Source: an uncultured Prevotellaceae bacterium
Lineage (GTDB): Bacteria > Bacteroidota > Bacteroidia > Bacteroidales > Bacteroidaceae
Length of the DNA: 64,000 nt
NCBI GenBank assembly: GCA_900321965.1
Contig: ONYA01000007.1
Coordinates: 46,533 to 110,532, forward strand
Direction of reading: 5' to 3'
In this document: in pieces, positions 34,751 through 43,134 of the stretch
How the letters are laid out: each line of letters opens with the position of its first letter
Numbering within the stretch: the stretch's first letter is position 1
Made by a program: the position numbers and the translations under genes
Notes under the pieces: model-generated
What the model saw: the letters and a program-made list of their open reading frames with translations, nothing else
Database searches by the model: none
Told to the model about the DNA's origin: nothing

Positions 34751-36445
34751 ATGAGCCTATTAACAATCATCATCCTATTGACTGTTGCCCTCTCCATCGG
34801 TCTGTTTTTTGCCGGAAGAGAGCTTTTTCAGCGTAGTGTCCGCATGAGAAACCGGTTGCAGATGAATGCCATCTATACCAATATCACCCATGAGCTGCTA
34901 ACGCCGCTGACCGTTATCTCGGCTTCAGTAGAACGTCTGCGCTCCAAGGAACCGGCACATCAGCAGGACTACGACCTGATGCAACTGAACATCGACCGTA
35001 TGGTGAGACTGCTGCAACAGATCTTAGAAACCAACAAGTCGCAGTCGGGCGAACTGAAACTGTTAGTAGCTTATGGTGACATCATGCAGTACATTCAGCA
35101 GACCGCTTTGTGTATAGAACCGCTGATGGTGCAGAAGGGTGTGAAGTTTACCATCCAATGCCTTCCCGAAAGTATGATGGGATGGATAGACACCGACAAG
35201 TTAGACAAGATTATCTACAACCTCCTGTCGAACGCAGCCAAATACTCGCTCAGCGAACATGGAAAGGTGCTGCTTCAGGTCAAGACCAACAAGAAATACG
35301 ACCATATTATTATTAAGGTGTCCGACAATGGCATCGGCATCCCCCAAGAGAAAATCAAAAAACTGTTCCGCCGCTTCTACGACGGTGCCTACCGCCAGCA
35401 GAACACCATCGGTCACGGCTTAGGACTGGCCCTGACCCGCGAGCTTGTCTTCCTGCACGGCGGCACCATCGACTGCGAGAGCGAGGAGGGCAAGGGAACG
35501 GTATTTACCGTGACCATTCCTATCAAGAAGGAGGCATTCTCACCCTCGCAGATTGACGAGAGCCACCAGATCAGCATCAGCACAGCACGTAATGCCATCC
35601 TCGACATCGCCAAGCGTATGCACGAGCAGGAGACCACTGAAGAGCCAGTTCCCGTTACCGTCAACGAAGATGCCTACAAGTTGCTCATCGTGGAAGACAA
35701 CATCGAACTGCTCATGCTGCTCAACCAGCTGCTCAGCAGCAAATACATCGTCAAGACCGCCTCTAACGGTAAGGAGGCGATGAAGATTATCCGCAAAGAA
35801 GAGCTCGACATCATCATCTCTGACGTCATGATGCCCGTCATGGACGGTATAGAGTTGACGCGCAAGATCAAGAGCGACGCTAACTTCAAGCACCTGCCCA
35901 TCATCCTGCTGACAGCCAAGACACAGGAGGAAGACCGCAACAACGCCTTAGAGGTGGGCGCCGACAGTTACGTCACCAAGCCCTTCAAACTCAGCGATCT
36001 GGAACTGCGCATCAATAATATCATCGAGAACCGCAAACGTATTCAAGAGGAGTTCATCAGCCAGCATGGCGACATTGTGTCCATACCGCCAGATACAGAG
36101 CCTACAGCCGACGAACTGTTCCTGAAGCGTACCTACGAATGCCTCCACGCACACCTCAGCGACAGCGATTACGACCGCGAATCCCTTGCCGCCGACATGG
36201 GTGCCAGTGCCTCCACCTTATATAATAAGCTGCGCGCCCTGACAGGCATGAGCGTCAGCAACTTCATTCGCGACCAGCGTTTGAAGGAGGCCATGCGGAT
36301 GATTCAGCGGACACCCAACATCCGTATCAACGAATTAGCCTACAAGGTAGGTTTCAAGGATCCGAAGTACTTCTCCACCTGCTTCAAGAAGGAGTTTGGC
36401 GTTCAGCCGAGCGAATATGCCGAGAACTTAGCCAAAGACCTGTAA
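34751..36445 (+). CDS. Hybrid histidine kinase / response regulator / AraC protein without a periplasmic sensor
   Basis: 564 residues. One membrane helix (~4-22) is followed directly by the HisKA dimerisation helix with the phospho-accepting His47 (THELLTPLT). The ATPase domain (NLLSNAAKYS; SDNGIGIP; GHGLGLAL) comes next, then a receiver domain (LLIVEDN; ISDVMMPVMDG with the phospho-Asp; TAK; KPF) at ~307-425, and an AraC-type HTH (~460-560). This is the core of the hybrid two-component regulators that control polysaccharide utilisation in Bacteroidota, but the usual ~750-residue periplasmic propeller/Y_Y_Y sensor is missing. It is either naturally short or 5'-truncated; the ATG, promoter box and helix argue for a real start. 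The 3' end overlaps the next gene by 62 nt on the opposite strand. Confidence 0.88.
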   Translation: MSLLTIIILLTVALSIGLFFAGRELFQRSVRMRNRLQMNAIYTNITHELLTPLTVISASVERLRSKEPAHQQDYDLMQLNIDRMVRLLQQILETNKSQSGELKLLVAYGDIMQYIQQTALCIEPLMVQKGVKFTIQCLPESMMGWIDTDKLDKIIYNLLSNAAKYSLSEHGKVLLQVKTNKKYDHIIIKVSDNGIGIPQEKIKKLFRRFYDGAYRQQNTIGHGLGLALTRELVFLHGGTIDCESEEGKGTVFTVTIPIKKEAFSPSQIDESHQISISTARNAILDIAKRMHEQETTEEPVPVTVNEDAYKLLIVEDNIELLMLLNQLLSSKYIVKTASNGKEAMKIIRKEELDIIISDVMMPVMDGIELTRKIKSDANFKHLPIILLTAKTQEEDRNNALEVGADSYVTKPFKLSDLELRINNIIENRKRIQEEFISQHGDIVSIPPDTEPTADELFLKRTYECLHAHLSDSDYDRESLAADMGASASTLYNKLRALTGMSVSNFIRDQRLKEAMRMIQRTPNIRINELAYKVGFKDPKYFSTCFKKEFGVQPSEYAENLAKDL

Positions 36446-37814
36446 ACGTCAGCAAGCCGTTGAGCATCAGCAGTTCGTAGCCGAAGCGGTAGCCCCACAG
36501 TCTCTGCACCAGCAGGTCTACGCCATAACTGAGCATCGGCGACACCACACAGATATAGGGCACAAACCGGTCGGCAGGCATTTTCCGTGTAAATAGTCCA
36601 AATAGGAAGAGGCCGAGCAGCGGACCGTAGGTGTAGCCGGCAATGATATAAACGGCATCAATCAGGCTGGTGGAGTTCAATGCCTTGAATATCAGTATGA
36701 AAAGCACAAACACGCCACAGACACCGATATGAACCCTGCGCCGCAGACGCTCGTCATCCTGTCGGCCGACAATGTCTACACAGAAAATCGTGGTCAGCGA
36801 CGTCAGTGCTGAGTCAGCACTGGAGAACGAGGCTGCCACGATGCCCAAGACAAAGAGGAGCGGAATGAGCGGAGAGAGCGTCGATGCCTGAGTCACATAG
36901 GCAGGCAACAGCTCGTCGCCCGTGGCCGCCCCAGGTATCATCGTGAGCAGTACACCAAGTGCCAAGAACAGCAAGTTGGCCGGCAGGAAAGCCACGCCAT
37001 ACGTACACATATCTTTCTGAGCGCCACGCAACGTCTTACACGTCAAGTTCTTCTGCATCATGTCCTGATCCAGTCCCGTCATGACGACGACGATAAAGGT
37101 GCCACTCAGGAACTGTTTCCAGAAATACTGCTTCGACATCCAGTCGTCCCAGACAAACACCTGCGACAGGGCACTGGCCTGAATGGCTGAGACGGCCCCG
37201 CTGAAGGTCAGTCCCAGATCGTCTACCACCTTATATATAATAATTAGGAGAGCCGCAAACAGGCAAACTGTTTGCAGCGAGTCGGTCCACACCAGTGTCT
37301 TAATGCCGCCCTGCCGGGTGTAAAGCCATATCAGCAACACCAGTCCCGTCACCGTTACAGCAAACGGCACTCCTAAGGGCTGAAACACGAAACGTTGCAA
37401 GATGATGCAGACGACATAGAACCTGACGGACGCCCCCGCCATCTTCGACAGCAGGAAGAAACACGCCCCCGTCTTATGGGAGCACGCCCCAAACCGCGTC
37501 CCCAAGTAGGCATAGATGGAGGTCAGGTTAAGCCGATAATACAAGGGCAGAAACACGAAAGCCACCATGACATAGCCCAGGACAAATCCCATACACGTCT
37601 GCAGATAAGTCATCTGCGTCTGCTGCACCATGCCCGGCACGCTGACAAACGTCACACCCGAGATAGAGGCGCCCACCATGCCAAAGGCCACCATATACCA
37701 CGGCGACTGGCGGTCAGCCCTGTAGAACGTCTCGTTCGTCGAGCGCCTCGCCGTCAGTCGGCTAATGCCGAAGAGCAAGCCGAAATAGCACAATATCGTT
37801 ATCAGTATCATCAT
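36384..37814 (-). CDS. Sodium:solute symporter family protein
   Basis: 476 residues with about 13 membrane helices. ARRSTNETFYRADRQSPWY, GMVGASISGVTFVSVPGMV and the later FSSADSALTSLTTIFCVD fit the SSS family. Relatives import sugars, sialic acid or amino acids with Na+; this one cannot be resolved further. The last ~20 codons are antisense to the 3' end of the hybrid regulator gene, an unusual convergent overlap. The -7 box lies just 8 nt from the ATG, so the mRNA leader would be very short. Confidence 0.85.
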   Translation of the reverse strand: MMILITILCYFGLLFGISRLTARRSTNETFYRADRQSPWYMVAFGMVGASISGVTFVSVPGMVQQTQMTYLQTCMGFVLGYVMVAFVFLPLYYRLNLTSIYAYLGTRFGACSHKTGACFFLLSKMAGASVRFYVVCIILQRFVFQPLGVPFAVTVTGLVLLIWLYTRQGGIKTLVWTDSLQTVCLFAALLIIIYKVVDDLGLTFSGAVSAIQASALSQVFVWDDWMSKQYFWKQFLSGTFIVVVMTGLDQDMMQKNLTCKTLRGAQKDMCTYGVAFLPANLLFLALGVLLTMIPGAATGDELLPAYVTQASTLSPLIPLLFVLGIVAASFSSADSALTSLTTIFCVDIVGRQDDERLRRRVHIGVCGVFVLFILIFKALNSTSLIDAVYIIAGYTYGPLLGLFLFGLFTRKMPADRFVPYICVVSPMLSYGVDLLVQRLWGYRFGYELLMLNGLLTFTGLWLSSRHIRSAERQTPS

Positions 37815-37822
37815 ACGGCTTG

Positions 37823-37830
37823 CAAAGGTA
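37823..37830 (-). promoter_or_regulatory. -7 element of the symporter gene
   Basis: The reverse strand reads TACCTTTG, 8 nt upstream of the start codon. No clear -33 box is seen. Confidence 0.5.
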
Positions 37831-37847
37831 TGAAAAAAAATAGATTC

Positions 37848-37881
37848 TTTGCAGGATTCTCAATAAAAAGTCGTACCTTTG
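37848..37881 (+). promoter_or_regulatory. Promoter of trpB2
   Basis: TTTG (37848-37851), 22 nt, TACCTTTG (37874-37881). The leader is about 30 nt, too short for an attenuator. Confidence 0.65.
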
Positions 37882-37915
37882 CACTCGGATACACCAATCC
37901 CAAAACTAAAATATT

Positions 37916-39280
37916 ATGTCAAAACAAAAGAAATTCATCCTTCAGGAGAGTGAGATCCCAACACAGTGGTACAACATTCAGGCCGACATGCCCAACAAGC
38001 CCATGCCGCCGATTCACCCGGCAACGAAGCAGCCGTTAGGCGTCGACGACCTGGCACACATCTTCCCGCGCGAATGCTGTGTGCAGGAGTTAGACACGGA
38101 GCATCGCTGGATAGACATTCCCGAGGACGTGCTCGAGAAGTACAAGTATTACCGTTCAACGCCGCTGGTACGTGCCTATGCCCTGGAAGAGGCCCTGGGT
38201 ACACCCGCCCATATCTATTTCAAGAACGAGTCAACCAACCCCTTAGGTTCCCATAAGATTAACTCGGCCCTGCCCCAGTGCTACTATGCCAAGCAGGAAG
38301 GTACGACGAACGTGACTACTGAGACGGGTGCCGGACAGTGGGGTGCTGCCCTCTCGTATGCTGCCAAGATCTACGGTCTCGACTGCGCTGTCTATCAGGT
38401 GAAGATCACTATGCAGCAAAAGCCCTATCGCTCCAGCATCATGCGTACCTTCGGAGCTGTGGTCGAGGGTTCTCCCTCGATGTCAACCCGTGCCGGTAAG
38501 GACATCCTGACGAAGGATCCTACGCACTCTGGCTCTCTCGGTACCGCCATCTCTGAGGCTGTGGAGCTGGCCACGACCACCCCGAACTGTAAGTACACGC
38601 TGGGGTCCGTGCTCAACCACGTCGGTCTGCACCAGACCATCATCGGTCTTGAGGCTGAGAAGCAGATGGAGATGGCCGGCGAGTATCCCGACATCGTCAT
38701 CGGCTGCTTCGGCGGTGGTTCCAACTTCGGTGGTATCTCCTTCCCCTTCATGCGTCACAACCTGCTCGACGGCAAGACCACGGAGTTCATCGCTGCCGAG
38801 CCCGACAGCTGTCCGAAGCTGACACGCGGCCAGTTCCGCTACGACTTCGGCGACGAGGCTGGTTACACACCGCTGCTGCCGATGTACACGCTGGGCCACA
38901 ACTTCAAGCCGTCGAACATCCACGCCGGTGGTCTGCGCTATCACGGTGCCGGTATGATCATCTCGCAGCTTATCAAGGACGGTATGATGCATGGTGTCGA
39001 CATTCCTCAGTTGGAGACCTTCGAGGCTGGTATGCTCTTCGCCCGTACCGAGGGTATCATCCCTGCTCCTGAGAGCACTCACGCCATCGCCGCCACCATC
39101 CGCGAGGCCAAGAAGTGCATTGAGACGGGCGAGGAGAAGGTCATTCTCTTCAACCTCTCTGGCCACGGACTCATCGACATGCCTTCTTACGAGGCCTTCA
39201 TCAAGGGTGACCTGCAGAACTACACCGTCACCGACGAGATGATTGCTGAGAACCTGAAGGCACTCGACCAGCAAGGATAA
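37916..39280 (+). CDS. trpB: Tryptophan synthase beta chain, TrpB2 type
   Basis: 454 residues, about 50 more than classical TrpB, as in the TrpB2 subfamily. The PLP lysine is in NPLGSHKINSAL, followed by TETGAGQWGAAL and the phosphate-binding CFGGGSNFGG. It joins indole (or an indole source) to serine. TrpB2 proteins often act without TrpA, and no trpA or other trp genes are present here. pepT follows after 9 nt. Confidence 0.92.
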   Translation: MSKQKKFILQESEIPTQWYNIQADMPNKPMPPIHPATKQPLGVDDLAHIFPRECCVQELDTEHRWIDIPEDVLEKYKYYRSTPLVRAYALEEALGTPAHIYFKNESTNPLGSHKINSALPQCYYAKQEGTTNVTTETGAGQWGAALSYAAKIYGLDCAVYQVKITMQQKPYRSSIMRTFGAVVEGSPSMSTRAGKDILTKDPTHSGSLGTAISEAVELATTTPNCKYTLGSVLNHVGLHQTIIGLEAEKQMEMAGEYPDIVIGCFGGGSNFGGISFPFMRHNLLDGKTTEFIAAEPDSCPKLTRGQFRYDFGDEAGYTPLLPMYTLGHNFKPSNIHAGGLRYHGAGMIISQLIKDGMMHGVDIPQLETFEAGMLFARTEGIIPAPESTHAIAATIREAKKCIETGEEKVILFNLSGHGLIDMPSYEAFIKGDLQNYTVTDEMIAENLKALDQQG

Positions 39281-39289
39281 TACAACACA

Positions 39290-40576
39290 ATGGACATAGT
39301 AGAACGATTTATCAATTATACAAAGTTTGACACGCAGTCGGCAGAAGATGCCGACTGCGTGCCAAGTTCTGCGAAGCAGCTTGTCTTCGCTGAATACCTG
39401 AAGAAGGAGCTGCAAGCGGAAGGTCTCGACGACGTCGAGATGGACGAGCGTGGCTATATCTACGCCACGCTGAAGGCCAATATCCGCGACGAAGCGCCAA
39501 CCATTGGCTTCATCAGTCACTACGACACCAGTCCCGACTGCTCTGGTGCCGACGTCAAGGCACAGATTGTCAGCCACTACGACGGCGGCGACATTCTTTT
39601 AAGAGGAGAGAGGAGAGAGGAGAGAGGAGAGAACAAAGAGGAGAGAGGAGAGAACAAAGAGGAGAGAGGAGAGAAAATACTCTCACCAAAGAAATTCCCC
39701 GAGCTGTTGCAGCACGTCGGCGAGGACCTGATTGTTACCGACGGCACCACCCTACTCGGTGCCGACGACAAGGCGGGCATTGCCGAGATTGTGCAGGCGA
39801 TGGTCTACCTGCAGCAGCACCCCGAGATTAAGCATGGACGAATACGCATCGCCTTCAACCCCGACGAGGAGATAGGCATGGGAGCCCACCACTTCGACGT
39901 GGAACGCTTCGGCTGCCAGTGGGCCTACACGATGGACGGCGGCGACGTGGGCGAGCTGGAGTTCGAGAACTTCAACGCCGCCTCAGCCAAGATCACCATC
40001 AAGGGCATCAGCGTCCATCCTGGCTATGCCAAGGGTAAGATGGTGAATGCCAACGCCCTGGCCGCAGAGTTTGCCAAGATGCTGCCTGAGGACGAGACAC
40101 CAGAGACCACAGAGGGCTATCAGGGTTTCTACCACCTGACGAGCATCCAGTCGTCCGTTGAGGAGGCCCGTCTGAGTTATATCATCCGCGACCACGACCG
40201 CGAGCGCTTTGAGGACCGCAAGCGTGTCATTCAGCGCTGCGCAGACCAGATGAACGAGCGCTACGGTGAGGGTACCGTGGTATGCACGTTGAGCGACCAG
40301 TACTATAACATGAAAGAGAAGATTGACCCGCAGATGCACGTCGTCGACCTTGTGTTGCACGCCATGCAGCAGGTGGGGGTCAGTCCCCGTGTCAAGCCCA
40401 TCCGTGGGGGCACCGACGGTGCCCAGCTGTCGTTCCGTGGTCTCCCCTGCCCCAACATCTTTGCCGGCGGCGTCAACTTCCACGGTCCCTACGAGTTCGT
40501 CAGCAGACAGTCAATGGAGAAAGCGATGCAGGTGATTGTGAAAATCTGTGAGCTGACAGCCAGCTACAATGATTGA
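39290..40576 (+). CDS. pepT: Peptidase T (tripeptide aminopeptidase) with a repeat insert
   Basis: 428 residues. M20-family zinc peptidase: [41 protein letters not shown] and [19 protein letters not shown] are conserved PepT blocks. It removes the N-terminal residue of tripeptides in the cytoplasm. Between GGDILL and [11 protein letters not shown] lies an added segment of about 25 residues rich in Arg/Glu/Gly, made of EERGENK units that come from an in-frame 21-bp DNA repeat. It stands in a surface loop region between strands, so the enzyme may still work. The stop codon begins the long octamer-repeat array that follows. Confidence 0.92.
   Translation: MDIVERFINYTKFDTQSAEDADCVPSSAKQLVFAEYLKKELQAEGLDDVEMDERGYIYATLKANIRDEAPTIGFISHYDTSPDCSGADVKAQIVSHYDGGDILLRGERREERGENKEERGENKEERGEKILSPKKFPELLQHVGEDLIVTDGTTLLGADDKAGIAEIVQAMVYLQQHPEIKHGRIRIAFNPDEEIGMGAHHFDVERFGCQWAYTMDGGDVGELEFENFNAASAKITIKGISVHPGYAKGKMVNANALAAEFAKMLPEDETPETTEGYQGFYHLTSIQSSVEEARLSYIIRDHDRERFEDRKRVIQRCADQMNERYGEGTVVCTLSDQYYNMKEKIDPQMHVVDLVLHAMQQVGVSPRVKPIRGGTDGAQLSFRGLPCPNIFAGGVNFHGPYEFVSRQSMEKAMQVIVKICELTASYND
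39602..39675 (+). repeat. In-frame 21-bp tandem repeat inside pepT
   Basis: The purine-only unit GAGGAGAGAGGAGAGAACAA (plus one A) is present in about three copies, encoding EERGENK repeats. Copy-number change would keep the frame. Confidence 0.85.
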
Positions 40577-40858
40577 CAAGAGAACATTTCGACAGGAGTA
40601 CATGAGAACGTCTTTTTTGACAAGAGGACAAGAGAACATTTTAGACATGAGTACATGAGAACAAGAGGACAAGAGGACAAGAGAACATTTTAGACATGAG
40701 TACAAGAGAACAAGAGAACAAGAGAACATAAGACAAAAGAACTTTTTCAGACATGAGTACAAGAGAACATAAAGACAAAAAGCTCAACTCTAATTGTACT
40801 CATGTACTCATGTCAAAAACGTACTCATGTACTCATGTCGAAAACGTACTCATGTATA
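40575..40858. repeat. Degenerate octamer array 1, after pepT
   Basis: The 290-nt spacer after pepT is built of words of form AnGAGnAC (reverse complement GTnCTCnT), separated by GACA/TTTT links. The first part (40575-40760) is in one orientation and the last part (40795-40858) in the other, so the two can fold into a long stem. No other gene is seen here. Confidence 0.85.
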
Positions 40859-40872
40859 AATTGAAGTAAGAT

Positions 40873-43131
40873 ATGGCAGAATTAGCTCCGATGATTCAGG
40901 ATCTGGCGCTGATGCTCGTTGTCGCCGGCGTCGTCACAATAATTTTCAAGCGTCTGAAACAGCCCCTTGTCTTAGGCTATATCATGGCCGGCTTCTTAGT
41001 GTCGCCCCACATGCCCTACACCGCCTCTGTCGCTGACCGTGAGAACGTCCAGTTGTGGGCCGACATCGGCGTGATGTTCCTGCTGTTCTCGTTAGGTCTC
41101 GACTTCTCGTTCAAGAAGATCCTGAAGATGGGCGCCTCGCCTATCATCTCTACCATCACCATCATCTTCTCGATGTCGATGTTAGGCATCATCGTCGGCC
41201 ATGCCTTCAGCTGGAGCCAGATGGACTGCATCTTCCTCGGCGGTATGCTCGCCATGTCGTCGACGACCATCATCTACAAAGCCTTCGACGACCTTGGTCT
41301 GCGCCAACAGCAGTTTGCGGGTCTGGTCATGTCGGTACTTATTCTTGAAGATATTCTGGCCATCGTCATGATGGTCATGCTGAGTGCCATTGCCAGCGGC
41401 AATAATCCTGATGGCGGTCAGATGTTAGGCTCCATCATGAAAATTGGCTTCTTCCTGATACTCTGGCTCGTGGTGGGCATCTTCGCCATCCCCCTGTTTC
41501 TGCGCCGTGTTCGCAAGCTCATCAACAACGAGGTGCTGCTCATCGTCTCGTTAGGTCTGTGCTGTGCTATGGCCGTCTTCTCTACAAAGGTAGGTTTCTC
41601 GTCGGCCTTCGGTGCCTTCATCATGGGTAGCATCCTGGCTGAGACGATTGAGGCCGAGCGCATCGAGAAACTTGTCGAGCCCGTGAAGAACCTCTTCGGT
41701 GCCATCTTCTTCGTCTCCGTCGGTATGCTGGTCGACCCGCAGATCCTCGTCGAATATGCCGTTCCCATCTTGGCACTCGTCGTCACCATCCTCTTAGGAC
41801 AGGCCATCTTTGGTTCCCTGTCGTTCATGCTGGGCGGCGAGAGTCTGAAGTCAGCCATGCGCTGTGGCTTCTCGATGGCGCAGATCGGTGAGTTCTCGTT
41901 TATCATCGCCTCCTTGGGCCTGTCACTCGGCGTCATCAGTGATTTCCTCTATCCGGTCGTGGTGGCCGTATCAGTCATAACCACTTTCCTCACACCTTAC
42001 ATGATACGGCTCGCCACACCGGCTTATAGTGCCTTAGAGCATCGGCTGCCGTCGCGCATCATCCGCGCCCTGAACCACCTGTCGACAAGTCGTCCTGACA
42101 CGAAGGAACAGAGCAAGTGGAAGCGGCTGCTGACACAGATGAGTGTCTACACCATTGTATACAGCATCCTCTCGTCGGCTGTCATCGCCATGATGTTCAC
42201 CTTCGTCCTGCCGTTTACACGCCGCCTGCTGCCGGGCTGGGAGCTACACTGGTATGCCAACGCCATCACCGGTCTGCTCACCGTCATCTGCATTGCCCCC
42301 TTCCTGCGGGCTATGGTGATGAAGAAGAACCACTCCGAAGAGTGGAAAGCCCTGTGGGCCGAGAGCAACCGCAACCGTCTGCCCCTGCTGTTTACCATCT
42401 TAGTGCGCGGCTTGGTAGCCGTAAGTTTCATCTTCTATATCTGCAACTACCTGAGCCGTTTCAGCAGTGCCGTTATGATGACGTTAGGTGTCATCGCGAT
42501 TGTGCTAATCGTCTTCTCACGCACTGTCAAGCACCGCAGCATCCTGTTAGAGCGCCTGTTTATCAACAACCTGCGTAGCCGCGACATCGAAGCCCAGGTA
42601 CACGGCAAGAAGCGTCCGCTCTATGAGGGAAGGCTGCTCGACCGCGACATTCATATCGCCGACTTCGAAGTACCCTTCGACTCGCAGTGGATGGGTCAGA
42701 CGCTGAAGCAGTTGTCGTTAGGCCATAAGTACGGCGTCCATGTCAGCAGCATCATGCGTGGCGGCCACCGTCTGAATATCCCCGACGGCAACTACATCAT
42801 CTTCCCTGGCGACCGTCTGCAGGTCATTGGCAGCGACGAACAGCTGTCAAACCTCGGCCACGCTTTAGAGACGGAAATCTTAGGCGAAGACCACGACGTG
42901 GAGCGTCGCGAGATGAAGTTGCGTCAGCTGGTCATCAACACCACCAGTCCTTTTGTTGGCAAGACCTTGGAGGAGAGCGGCATCCGCAGCCTCTACAGCT
43001 GTATGGTTGTCGGTCTGGAGGAAGGTAAGGAGAATCTGTCGAACGTCAGTCCCCAGCGCCGTTTCGAAGAGGGCGACATCATCTGGGTTGTCGGCGAACA
43101 GGAATCGCTCGACGCACTGCTGACAAGTTAA
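40873..43131 (+). CDS. CPA2-family cation:proton antiporter with two TrkA-C domains
   Basis: 752 residues. The N-terminal ~390 residues carry about 12 membrane helices of the Na+/H+ exchanger fold (FLLFSLGLDFSF; MSSTTIIYKAF; FSSAFGAFIMGSILAET; MAQIGEFSFIIASLG). A second hydrophobic block (~420-570) follows, and the C-terminus has two TrkA-C-like domains (~610-675, GVHVSSIMRGGHRLNIP; ~685-750, GLEEGKENLSNVSP) that bind regulatory ligands. It is similar to KefB/YbaL-type K+/H+ antiporters. The stop lies 3 nt from the convergent LptD-like gene. Confidence 0.88.
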   Translation: MAELAPMIQDLALMLVVAGVVTIIFKRLKQPLVLGYIMAGFLVSPHMPYTASVADRENVQLWADIGVMFLLFSLGLDFSFKKILKMGASPIISTITIIFSMSMLGIIVGHAFSWSQMDCIFLGGMLAMSSTTIIYKAFDDLGLRQQQFAGLVMSVLILEDILAIVMMVMLSAIASGNNPDGGQMLGSIMKIGFFLILWLVVGIFAIPLFLRRVRKLINNEVLLIVSLGLCCAMAVFSTKVGFSSAFGAFIMGSILAETIEAERIEKLVEPVKNLFGAIFFVSVGMLVDPQILVEYAVPILALVVTILLGQAIFGSLSFMLGGESLKSAMRCGFSMAQIGEFSFIIASLGLSLGVISDFLYPVVVAVSVITTFLTPYMIRLATPAYSALEHRLPSRIIRALNHLSTSRPDTKEQSKWKRLLTQMSVYTIVYSILSSAVIAMMFTFVLPFTRRLLPGWELHWYANAITGLLTVICIAPFLRAMVMKKNHSEEWKALWAESNRNRLPLLFTILVRGLVAVSFIFYICNYLSRFSSAVMMTLGVIAIVLIVFSRTVKHRSILLERLFINNLRSRDIEAQVHGKKRPLYEGRLLDRDIHIADFEVPFDSQWMGQTLKQLSLGHKYGVHVSSIMRGGHRLNIPDGNYIIFPGDRLQVIGSDEQLSNLGHALETEILGEDHDVERREMKLRQLVINTTSPFVGKTLEESGIRSLYSCMVVGLEEGKENLSNVSPQRRFEEGDIIWVVGEQESLDALLTS

Positions 43132-43134
43132 GAA

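Noticed and set aside
38483-39577. 364-codon - strand frame opposite trpB and pepT
   Set aside because: Antisense to two conserved genes; the product lacks any recognisable fold.
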